Of a DNA stretch of 64,000 nucleotides, positions 16,706-23,996 are shown one piece after another. The position numbers were made by a program, and so were the translations under genes. This DNA comes from Streptomyces tendae (GTDB lineage Bacteria; Actinomycetota; Actinomycetes; Streptomycetales; Streptomycetaceae). The stretch lies in NCBI RefSeq assembly GCF_008632955.1, contig NZ_CP043959.1, positions 2,976,001 to 3,040,000 of the forward strand. The letters run 5' to 3'. Each line of letters begins with the position of its first letter. Within the stretch, counting starts at the first letter, position 1. The notes beneath the pieces were generated by a model. The model saw only the letters and a program-made list of their open reading frames with translations. It ran no database searches and had not been told where the DNA came from.

Positions 16706-18442
16706 GTGAGTCGACCCCGCATTGTGATCGTCGGTGCCGGCTTCGCCGGATACCGCACGGCCCAGACCCTGTCGAAAACGGCCAAGGGCCGTGCCGACAT
16801 CATCCTGCTCAACCCCACCGACTACTTCCTGTACCTGCCCCTGCTGCCCCAGGTCGCCGCCGGCATCCTGGAGCCGCGCCGCGTCACGGTGTCCCTGACC
16901 GGCACGCTGCCGCACGTCAAGCTGGTGCTGGGCGAGGCCGACCGGATCGACCTCGACGGACGCCAGGTGCACTACACCGGCCCCGAGGGCGAGGGCGGCA
17001 CCCTCACCTACGACCGTCTGGTGCTCGCGGCGGGCAGCGTGAACAAGCTGCTGCCCATCCCGGGCGTCGCCGAGCACGCGCACGGCTTCCGCGGCCTGCC
17101 CGAGGCGCTGTACCTGCGTGACCACGTGACCCGGCAGGTGGAGCTCGCCGCCGCCACCGACGACCCGGAACGCTGCGCCTCCCGGTGCACGTTCGTCGTC
17201 GTGGGCGCCGGTTACACCGGCACGGAGGTCGCCGCGCACGGCCAGCTGTTCACCGACGCGCAGGTGGCCAAGCAGCCCCTGCGCACCGGGATGCGGCCCC
17301 GCTGGATGCTGCTGGACATCGCCGACCGGGTCCTGCCCGAGCTGGACGAACGGCTCTCCCGCACCGCCGACACGGTGCTGAGAAAACGGGGCGTGGACGT
17401 GCGGATGGGCACGTCCGTGAAGGAGGCCACGCCGGACGGCGTGCTGCTGACCGACGGCGAGTTCGTGGACACCCGCACCCTGGTGTGGTGCGTGGGTGTA
17501 CGCCCCGACCCGCTCGCCGAGTCCCTCGGGCTGCCCCTGGAACGCGGCCGGCTGCTGGTGGACCCGCACCTGCAGGTGCCCGGCCGGCCGGAGGTGTTCG
17601 CGTGCGGTGACGCCGCCGCGGTGCCCGACCTGGAGAAGCCGGGCTCCTACACCCCGATGACCGCCCAGCACGCCTGGCGGCAGGGCAAGGTGTGCGCGCA
17701 GAACATCGCCGCGTCCTTCGGCGACGGGGAGCGGCGCGCGTACCGCCACAAGGACCTGGGGTTCGTCGTGGACCTCGGCGGTGTGAAGGCCGCCGCCAAC
17801 CCGCTCGGTGTCAACCTCTCCGGGGCGGCGGCCGGTGCGGTGACCCGCGGCTACCACCTGGCCGCGATGCCGGGCAACCGGGTGCGGGTGGCCGCCGACT
17901 GGCTGCTCGACGCGGTACTGCCACGCCAGGCCGTGCAGCTGGGCCTCGTACGGTCCTGGTCGGTGCCCCTGGACACGGCGTCCCCCGAGGTGGCACGCGT
18001 CCCGGGCCGGCCCGGGACCGACCGCCCCTCGGGCAGCCCGTCCGGCAGTCCGCCCGACGGCGGCGGCCGGCCGGCCACGGCCCGCCCGGAAGATGCACCC
18101 GCGAAGAACCAGCCCGGCGGCGAACCGGCGAAGAACCGGCCCGGCGGCGAACCGGCGAAGAGCCGGCCCGGTGGTGAGCCCGCCAAGAACCAGCCGGGCG
18201 GTGAACCGGCGAAGAACCGGCCCGGCGGCGAACCGGCGAAGAACCGGCCCGGTGGTGAGCCCGCCAAGAACCAGCCGGGCGGTGAACCGGCGAAGAACCG
18301 GCCCGGTGGCGAACCCGCCAGGAACCAGCCCGTGCGGGGCACGTCCGACCTCGCCCCGCCGCCCGACCAGCCGGAGCCCGGCCCCGACGTGGCGCCCGGG
18401 CCCGTACGGCGCACCGACCGTTTTACCGAAGGAGACGCATGA
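16706..18442 (+). CDS. type II NADH dehydrogenase-like FAD oxidoreductase with repeat tail
   Basis: A 578-residue pyridine-nucleotide-disulfide oxidoreductase of the NDH-2 type, which passes electrons from NADH to quinone without pumping protons. FAD motif IVIVGAGFAGYRTA is at the start, the NAD motif is FVVVGAGYTGTEVA near 168, and the second FAD contact is VFACGDAAAVPD near 297. The enzyme ends near residue 425, with an amphipathic membrane-anchoring tail. Then follows an unusual 150-residue hydrophilic extension containing nine 9-residue repeats (PAKN[QR]PGGE type). The GTG start is preceded by GGAGG-like sequence. The last four bases overlap the transketolase ATG. Confidence 0.88.
   Translation: MSRPRIVIVGAGFAGYRTAQTLSKTAKGRADIILLNPTDYFLYLPLLPQVAAGILEPRRVTVSLTGTLPHVKLVLGEADRIDLDGRQVHYTGPEGEGGTLTYDRLVLAAGSVNKLLPIPGVAEHAHGFRGLPEALYLRDHVTRQVELAAATDDPERCASRCTFVVVGAGYTGTEVAAHGQLFTDAQVAKQPLRTGMRPRWMLLDIADRVLPELDERLSRTADTVLRKRGVDVRMGTSVKEATPDGVLLTDGEFVDTRTLVWCVGVRPDPLAESLGLPLERGRLLVDPHLQVPGRPEVFACGDAAAVPDLEKPGSYTPMTAQHAWRQGKVCAQNIAASFGDGERRAYRHKDLGFVVDLGGVKAAANPLGVNLSGAAAGAVTRGYHLAAMPGNRVRVAADWLLDAVLPRQAVQLGLVRSWSVPLDTASPEVARVPGRPGTDRPSGSPSGSPPDGGGRPATARPEDAPAKNQPGGEPAKNRPGGEPAKSRPGGEPAKNQPGGEPAKNRPGGEPAKNRPGGEPAKNQPGGEPAKNRPGGEPARNQPVRGTSDLAPPPDQPEPGPDVAPGPVRRTDRFTEGDA
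18098..18340 (+). repeat. 27-bp tandem coding repeats in the NDH-2 tail
   Basis: Nine in-frame copies of a 27-base unit encode PAKNRPGGE-type nonapeptides with N/S/R and Q/R changes. The last copy is degenerate (PARNQPVRG). The units are basic and Pro/Gly-rich, so they are likely unstructured and surface exposed in the cytoplasm. Confidence 0.95.
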
Positions 18443-20286
18443 ACACCGGTGAACTCGCCGAGCTGGGACAGCAGTTGCGCGTGGACAGTGTCCGGGCGGC
18501 GGCCGCCGCCGGCTCCGGGCACCCCACGTCGTCGATGTCCGCGGCGGACCTGATGGCCGTCCTCTTCGCGAACCACCTGCGCTACGACTTCGAGCGCCCC
18601 GACCACCCGGCCAACGACCGCTTCGTCCTCTCCAAGGGCCACGCCTCCCCGCTGATGTACGCCACCTACAAGGCGGCGGGCGCCATCGACGACGAGGAAC
18701 TGCTCACCTTCCGCAAGGACGGCAGCCGGCTCGAAGGGCACCCCACACCCCGCAAGCTCCCCTGGGTCGAGACGGCCACCGGCTCCCTGGGCCAGGGCCT
18801 GCCGGTCGGCGTCGGCATCGCGCTCGCCGGTAAGCGGCTGGACCACACCGACTACCGGGTGTGGGTGCTGTGCGGCGACAGCGAGCTGGCCGAGGGCTCG
18901 GTGTGGGAGGCGGCCGAGCAGGCCGCGTACGAGAACCTGGACAACCTGACCGCGATCGTGGACGTCAACCGGCTGGGCCAGCGCGGCCCCACCCGGCACG
19001 GCCACGACCTCGACGCCTACGCCCGCCGCTTCCAGGCGTTCGGCTGGCACACGGTGGAGGTGGACGGCCACGACGTGGACGCCGTCGACCGCGCCTACGG
19101 GGAGGCCCTGTCCACCCGGGGCCAGCCGACCGCGATCATCGCCCGCACCCTCAAGGGCAAGGGCGTGAAGTCCGTGCAGGACCGCGAGGGGCTGCACGGC
19201 AAGCCGCTTCCGGAGGCCGAGGACGCGATCGCCGAACTCGGCGGCCCGCGCGACCTGCGGATCACCGTCCACCCGCCGGCCACCGACGGGCACACCCCCG
19301 CCCGCCGGACCGCGACCCCCGAGCTGCCCCGCTGGGACAAGGGCGAGGAGGTGGCCACCCGCAACGCCTTCGGCGAGGCGATCGCCGCCCTCGGCACCGC
19401 CCGCGGCGACGTCGTGGCCCTGGACGGCGAGGTGGGCGACTCCACCCGCCTGGAGTTCTTCGCCAAGGAGCACCCCGAGCGGTACGTCGAGTGCTACATC
19501 GCCGAGCAGCAGATGGTCGCCGCCTCCGTCGGGGTCGCCACGCGGGGCTGGACGCCGTACGCCTCCACCTTCGCCGCCTTCCTCACCCGCGCCCACGACT
19601 TCGTCCGCATGGCGGCGGTCAGCGGCTCCGGCCTCAACCTCGTCGGGTCGCACGCGGGCGTCGCCATCGGCCAGGACGGGCCCAGCCAGATGGGCCTGGA
19701 GGACCTGGCGATGATGCGGGCGGTGCACGGCTCCACCGTGCTGTACCCGTGCGACGCCAACCAGACGGCCCGCCTGGTGGCCGCCATGGCCGACCTCGAC
19801 GGCATCCGCTACCTGCGCACCTCGCGCGGCGAGAGCCCGGTGCTCTACGGCCCCGACGAGGAGTTCCCGGTCGGCGGCAGCAAGGTGCTGCGCTCCTCCG
19901 ACGACGACCGGCTCACCCTGGTCGCCGCCGGTGTCACCGTGCCGGAGGCGCTGGCCGCCGCCGACGCCCTGGCGGACGAGGGCATCGCCGTACGGGTCGT
20001 CGACCTGTACTCGGTGAAGCCGGTCGACCGGGAGACGCTGCGCACCGCCGCCGAGGAGACCGGCTGTCTGGTGACGGTCGAGGACCACCACCCCGAGGGC
20101 GGCCTCGGCGACGCGGTCGCGGAGGCCTTCGGCGACGGGCGTCCCGTCCCGCGGCTGGTGCGGCTGGGTGTGCGGAACGTGCCGGGCTCGGCCTCCCCGG
20201 AGCAGCAGCTGCACATCGCCGGCATCGACGCCGAGTCGATCGCCGCGGCCGGCCGGCTGCTGGTGGGGGAGGCGATCGTGTCGTGA
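18439..20286 (+). CDS. transketolase
   Basis: A 615-residue single-chain transketolase, shorter than the housekeeping enzyme (about 700) and of the type that joins N- and C-halves. The substrate-site GSGHPTSSMSAADL is at residues 25-38, the thiamine-diphosphate motif GDSELAEGSVWEAAEQAAYENLDNL runs near 150-175, and the pyrimidine domain has CYIAEQQMVAASVG near 357 with the catalytic glutamate. It transfers two-carbon ketol units in the pentose phosphate pathway. It is coupled by ATGA to NDH-2 and by GTGA to the LigD-polymerase gene. It is probably a second, conditionally used copy. Confidence 0.9.
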   Translation: MNTGELAELGQQLRVDSVRAAAAAGSGHPTSSMSAADLMAVLFANHLRYDFERPDHPANDRFVLSKGHASPLMYATYKAAGAIDDEELLTFRKDGSRLEGHPTPRKLPWVETATGSLGQGLPVGVGIALAGKRLDHTDYRVWVLCGDSELAEGSVWEAAEQAAYENLDNLTAIVDVNRLGQRGPTRHGHDLDAYARRFQAFGWHTVEVDGHDVDAVDRAYGEALSTRGQPTAIIARTLKGKGVKSVQDREGLHGKPLPEAEDAIAELGGPRDLRITVHPPATDGHTPARRTATPELPRWDKGEEVATRNAFGEAIAALGTARGDVVALDGEVGDSTRLEFFAKEHPERYVECYIAEQQMVAASVGVATRGWTPYASTFAAFLTRAHDFVRMAAVSGSGLNLVGSHAGVAIGQDGPSQMGLEDLAMMRAVHGSTVLYPCDANQTARLVAAMADLDGIRYLRTSRGESPVLYGPDEEFPVGGSKVLRSSDDDRLTLVAAGVTVPEALAAADALADEGIAVRVVDLYSVKPVDRETLRTAAEETGCLVTVEDHHPEGGLGDAVAEAFGDGRPVPRLVRLGVRNVPGSASPEQQLHIAGIDAESIAAAGRLLVGEAIVS

Positions 20287-21209
20287 GCGACGGCGGGTCG
20301 CGCACGGTACGGGCCGGCCGCCGCCGGGTGGAGATCCACCGCCCGGACAAGGTGCTCCTCCCGGGCGACGACGACGCCCGCGCGTACACCAAGGGCGACC
20401 TCGTCGACTACCACCGGGCCGTCGCCCGGCACATGCTGCCGCACCTGCGGGGCCGGCCGCTGATGCTGGACCGGCGGCCCGACGGCCTCGGCGGACCGGC
20501 GTTCATGCAGAAGAACACCCCCGACAGCTATCCGGACTGGATCAGGCGGGCCGAGGTCGCCAAGGAGGGCGGCACCGTCACGCACACGGTGTGCGACGAC
20601 ACCGCCACCCTCCTCTACCTGGTCGACCAGGCGGGCGTCACGCTGCACCGCTGGCTCTCCCGCGCCGACGACGTGGACCGCCCCGACCGGCTGGTCTTCG
20701 ACCTCGACCCGTCCGGCGACGACTTCGAGGCGGTGCGGGAGGCCGCCCGCCGGCTGGGGGAGCTGCTCGGCGAACTCGCCCTGCCCTCCGCCCTGATGAC
20801 CACCGGGTCCCGGGGCCTGCACGTGATCGTGCCCCTGGACGGCAGCGAGGACTTCGACGCCGTACGGGAGTTCGCCCGCGAGGTCGCCGACACGCTGGCG
20901 GACGCCCACCCCGACCGGCTCACCACCGCGGCCCGCAAGAAGGACCGCGGCGACCGGCTGTACCTCGACGTGGGGCGCAACGCCTACGCGCAGACCGCCG
21001 TCGCCCCCTGGACCGTCCGTGCCCTGCCCGGCGCCCCCGTCGCCACCCCGATCACCTGGGACCAGCTCGACGATCCCGAGCTGCACGCCCGCCGCTGGAC
21101 GGTGGAGAACGCCGTCGAGCAGGCCGGCGCCGGCCCCTGGTCCGGGCTGTCGCGCAGGGGACGCTCCCTCGCTCCCGCGCGCCGCCGGCTCGCCGCCCTG
21201 CGTGGTTGA
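20283..21209 (+). CDS. LigD polymerase-domain protein (stand-alone PolDom)
   Basis: A 308-residue archaeo-eukaryotic-primase-type polymerase like the polymerase domain of LigD, which fills ends in bacterial non-homologous end joining. Visible are YTKGDLVDYHRAVA, MLDRRPDGLGGPAFMQKN, the catalytic DxD in VFDLDPSGDDF near residue 137, and TGSRGLHVIVPL. The nuclease and ligase domains are absent, so it is a stand-alone unit and would need a separate ligase and Ku. The GTG start overlaps the transketolase stop (GTGA), an unusual pairing of DNA repair with carbon metabolism. Confidence 0.9.
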   Translation: MSDGGSRTVRAGRRRVEIHRPDKVLLPGDDDARAYTKGDLVDYHRAVARHMLPHLRGRPLMLDRRPDGLGGPAFMQKNTPDSYPDWIRRAEVAKEGGTVTHTVCDDTATLLYLVDQAGVTLHRWLSRADDVDRPDRLVFDLDPSGDDFEAVREAARRLGELLGELALPSALMTTGSRGLHVIVPLDGSEDFDAVREFAREVADTLADAHPDRLTTAARKKDRGDRLYLDVGRNAYAQTAVAPWTVRALPGAPVATPITWDQLDDPELHARRWTVENAVEQAGAGPWSGLSRRGRSLAPARRRLAALRG

Positions 21210-21330
21210 ACCGACGGCGCGCGGGAGCGCTTCCCCCTTCCGACCGGCGACGACACCCGGACGTGGCAACCGGGTGAGGGTACGGAGGTTTGGCGAACAC
21301 GCTTGCGGCCACACGGAGGGGGAGGTGGCC

Positions 21331-21773
21331 ATGTCGAACACGAAGAACACCGAAGAGTCACAGGATTCACAGGAATCTCAGGACCCCCGTGAGGGCCAGG
21401 GCTCCCAGCAGGCCCGGACCTCACGCACGCCCCGTAAACGAACCGCACCCCGCAAGCGGCCCGAGAACGACAGCGACACGACCGAGAGCACCACGGAACG
21501 GAAGAAGCCGAAGCCCATGCAGGTGCTGCGCCAGGCGCGCGAGCAGCTCGCGGAGCTGACCGGCATGGAGGCCGAGTCCGTGTCGTCCTTCGAGCAGACC
21601 TCGGAGGGCTGGGCGCTGGAGGTCGAGGTCCTCGAGCTGGAGCGGGTACCCGACACGATGAGCCTGATGGCGAGCTACCAGGTGGAGCTGGACCCCGACG
21701 GGACCTCACCGGGTACCGGAGGGTCCGCCGCTACGAGCGCGGACGCGCCGACGGGCGCAGGTCCGGCGGCTAG
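21331..21773 (+). pseudogene. gvpO: gas vesicle protein GvpO, with a -1 frameshift
   Basis: First gene of the gas-vesicle operon. It has a Ser/Glu/Arg-rich low-complexity N-terminus (about 60 residues) and the GvpO core from PMQVLRQAREQLAELTG through VLELERVPDTMSLMASYQVELDPDG. At the three-G run 21700-21702 the frame breaks: the normal family ending DLTGYRRVRRYERGR is encoded in the -1 frame and stops at the TAG at 21771. Without that shift the frame runs straight into gvpA. One extra G would give a normal protein of about 147 residues. A GGAGGTGGCC ribosome site precedes the ATG. GvpO is needed for vesicle formation in other systems; regulatory or accessory roles have been proposed. Confidence 0.85.
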
Positions 21774-21837
21774 GCCGCCCTCGCGCGCCCACACGTACAG
21801 AGACCACACCCACCGACAAGAAGGAGGAAGGGCCGGC

Positions 21838-22257
21838 ATGACAGTAGTACCGGCACAGCAGTCCGGCGGTGGAGGCGGCAGCAGCGGCCTCTACGACGTG
21901 CTTGAGCTTGTTCTGGACAGGGGGCTCGTCATCGACGCATTCGTGCGCGTGTCCCTGGTCGGCATCGAGATCCTCAAGATCGACGTCCGTGTCGTCGTGG
22001 CGAGCGTCGACACCTACCTCCGCTTCGCGGAGGCGTGCAACCGGCTCGACCTCGAGGCCGGACCCCGCAAGAGCCCGGGGCTGCCCGAGATCGTCGGCGA
22101 GGTCACCGAGTCCGGTGCCCGCGGCAAGTCCAAGGGCGCCCTCTCCGGCGCCGCCGAGACCATCTCCGACGCCTTCAAGCAGGGGCGTGAGGGAGAGACC
22201 GAGTCGCGTCCGCGGGCCCGTAAGAGCACGTCCCGCCGGAAGGAGGAGCAGGAGTGA
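21838..22257 (+). CDS. gvpA: gas vesicle major structural protein GvpA
   Basis: A 139-residue GvpA, the small hydrophobic protein that assembles the vesicle rib wall. The conserved core is LYDVLELVLDRGLVIDAFVRVSLVGIEIL followed by VRVVVASVDTYLRFAEA, near residues 15-70. Streptomycete GvpA carries a longer basic C-terminal tail than cyanobacterial forms, and here it is RPRARKSTSRRKEEQE. It has its own strong ribosome site (AAGGAGGAAGG), which supports separate translation even though the upstream gvpO frame reads into it. It ends in a GTGA overlap with gvpF. Confidence 0.95.
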   Translation: MTVVPAQQSGGGGGSSGLYDVLELVLDRGLVIDAFVRVSLVGIEILKIDVRVVVASVDTYLRFAEACNRLDLEAGPRKSPGLPEIVGEVTESGARGKSKGALSGAAETISDAFKQGREGETESRPRARKSTSRRKEEQE

Positions 22258-23027
22258 GCACCTACGTCTACGGCATCACGGCGGCCTCGCACCCGACCCT
22301 GCCCGAGGGCATGGGCGGCGTCGGCGACCCGGCCCGTGAGGTGCGGGTGCTGACCCAGGGCGACCTCGCGGCCGTCGTCAGCGACGCGCCGGAGGGACTG
22401 CGCCCCAAGCGCAGGGAGCTGCTCGCCCACCAGAACGTGCTCAGTGAGATCGGCGCGGGCGGCTGCGTGCTGCCCATGCGGTTCGGCAGTGTCGCCCCGG
22501 ACGACGAGTCCGTCACCGGCGTCCTCGCCGAGCGGGCCGACCACTACCTGGAGCGGCTGCGCGCCCTCGACGACCGCGTCGAGTACAACGTCAAGGCCAA
22601 CCACGTGGAAGAGGCCGTCCTGCACCACGTCATGGCGCTGAACCCGGAGATCCGCGCTCTCGCGGAGGCCAACCGGCAGTCCGGGGGCGGCAGTTACGAC
22701 GACAAGATCCGCCTCGGCGAGATGGTCGCCGAAGCGGTCAAGGCCCGGGAGGCCGAGGACGGCGCCGCGCTGGAGAACGCGCTGCGGGGCATCGCCGACG
22801 CGGAGAGCGTGGGCCCCGAGTCCACGGGCTGGCTCGCCAACGTCTCGTACCTGGTCAAGCGCGAGACGGCGGAGGAGTTCCTGGCCGCGGTGGAGCAGGC
22901 CCGCTCGGACATGCCCCACCTGGAAATACGTCTGAACGGCCCGCTGCCGCCGTACAGCTTCGTCGAGCCCGGCCCCGCCGAGCCCGCGGGCACGGCGGCC
23001 GGCGGGACGGACACCGAAACGAGGTGA
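22254..23027 (+). CDS. gvpF: gas vesicle protein GvpF (GvpF/L family)
   Basis: A 257-residue GvpF/L-family accessory protein. It opens STYVYGITAASHPTLPEGMGGVG, then AAVVSDAPEGLRPKRRELLAHQNVL and VLPMRFGSV, the family landmarks, with the C-terminal ferredoxin-like half carrying LPPYSFVE near the end. GvpF interacts with GvpA and may prevent premature assembly. A GTG start overlaps gvpA by four bases. Confidence 0.93.
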   Translation: MSTYVYGITAASHPTLPEGMGGVGDPAREVRVLTQGDLAAVVSDAPEGLRPKRRELLAHQNVLSEIGAGGCVLPMRFGSVAPDDESVTGVLAERADHYLERLRALDDRVEYNVKANHVEEAVLHHVMALNPEIRALAEANRQSGGGSYDDKIRLGEMVAEAVKAREAEDGAALENALRGIADAESVGPESTGWLANVSYLVKRETAEEFLAAVEQARSDMPHLEIRLNGPLPPYSFVEPGPAEPAGTAAGGTDTETR

Positions 23028-23031
23028 CGTC

Positions 23032-23298
23032 ATGGGCCTGATCTCGGAAGTGCTGCTGCTGCCGCTCGCCCCGGCGCGCGGCGGCGCCTGGGCCATCCGG
23101 CAGGTCCTTCAGGAAGCGGAACGCATCTACTACGACCCCGCGACCATCCGTGCCGAGCTGGCCCGGCTGGAGGAACTGCTGGAGGCCGGGGAGATCACCG
23201 AGGAGGAATTCGACGAACAGGAGGACGCACTCCTGGACCGGCTGGAGATCGCGACGCGCACGGGCGCGGGTACTGGGGACGGGACGGCACAACGATGA
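23032..23298 (+). CDS. gvpG: gas vesicle protein GvpG
   Basis: An 88-residue acidic helical protein. The segment MGLISEVLLLPLAPARGGAWAIRQVLQEAERIYYDPATIRAELARLEELLEAGEI is diagnostic of GvpG, a coiled-coil accessory factor of gas-vesicle assembly. It follows gvpF after four bases and overlaps gvpY by four bases. Confidence 0.93.
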   Translation: MGLISEVLLLPLAPARGGAWAIRQVLQEAERIYYDPATIRAELARLEELLEAGEITEEEFDEQEDALLDRLEIATRTGAGTGDGTAQR

Positions 23299-23996
23299 AT
23301 CGAACGGGACTGGGCCTCGCCATCGGGGCCGGATATCTCCTCGGACGGACCAAGAAGCTGAAAATGGCGCTGGCCGTCGGCGGGCTGGTGGCGGGCAAGA
23401 AGCTCAACCTCAGCCCGAAGGCGGTCGCCGACCTGGTGCAGCAGCAGCTGCGCGACAACCCGCAGTTCAAGGAGCTGGGCGACCAGGTCCGCGGTGATCT
23501 GCGCGGCGTCGGCAAGGCGGCCTCCGGTGCGCTGGTCGAGCGGCAGATCAGCTCGCTCGCCGACCGGCTGCACGGCCGCACCGCCGAGGTGCGCGGCCAG
23601 CTGGCCGGGGGCGGCGCCGAGGACCGGGACGAGGAGGACGACGAGGACGAGGACACCGGCACCTCCGAGGACCGTGACGCCGAAGACGCCGAAGACGCCG
23701 ACGACACGGACGGCGCGGAGGACGCCGACGACACGGACGGCGCGGAGGACGCCGACGACACGGACGGCGCGGAGGACACCGACGACCGGGGTGACGAGCC
23801 GGACGCCGGGCGGAGGGCGCGGAAGGCGGCCGACAAGGCTCCGGCCCGCAAGTCCGCCCCGGCGAAGAAGGCCGCGTCCGGGCGGACCGCGCCCGCGAAG
23901 AAGACCGCCGCGAAGAAGACGGCCGCGAAGAAGAGCGCGTCCGCCTCCCGCGGCGGCGCCCGTTCCCGTAGCTCGAAGGGAGGCGGTGAGCGATGA
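23295..23996 (+). CDS. gvpY: gas-vesicle cluster protein GvpY (low-complexity)
   Basis: A 233-residue protein at the GvpY position. The first 45 residues contain two glycine-rich hydrophobic stretches (GLGLAIGAGYLLGR and MALAVGGLVAGKK) split by lysines, then a helical part to about 110. The rest has opposite charge blocks: an acidic Asp/Glu region with three perfect 9-residue repeats, then a Lys/Ala-rich tail (PAKKTAAKKTAAKK) like histone H1. The role in vesicle formation is not established; the charge-block tail hints at binding nucleic acid or an acidic partner. Confidence 0.8.
   Translation: MNRTGLGLAIGAGYLLGRTKKLKMALAVGGLVAGKKLNLSPKAVADLVQQQLRDNPQFKELGDQVRGDLRGVGKAASGALVERQISSLADRLHGRTAEVRGQLAGGGAEDRDEEDDEDEDTGTSEDRDAEDAEDADDTDGAEDADDTDGAEDADDTDGAEDTDDRGDEPDAGRRARKAADKAPARKSAPAKKAASGRTAPAKKTAAKKTAAKKSASASRGGARSRSSKGGGER
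23694..23774 (+). repeat. three perfect 27-bp tandem repeats in gvpY
   Basis: Three identical 27-base copies encode the nonapeptide DADDTDGAE, followed by a partial fourth copy. Copy number is likely to vary between strains because slippage stays in frame. Confidence 0.95.

Noticed and set aside
18098..18340. CRISPR-like or intergenic repeat array
   Set aside because: The 27-base units are contiguous, have no spacers, and keep one open frame encoding nonapeptides. They are a coding repeat.
20283..21209. Complete LigD ligase
   Set aside because: Only the polymerase-type domain is present; there are no nucleotidyltransferase KxDG motif and no 3'-phosphoesterase domain.
21278..21283. SigB-like promoter upstream of gvpO
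   Set aside because: GGGTAC is present but the preceding bases do not provide a GNNT at 14-16 bases, so the match is not good enough to call.
21331..22257. A true GvpO-GvpA fusion protein
   Set aside because: The joining part is low-complexity sequence, the normal GvpO ending lies intact in the -1 frame, and gvpA has its own strong ribosome site. A missing G is simpler, so it is reported as a frameshift.
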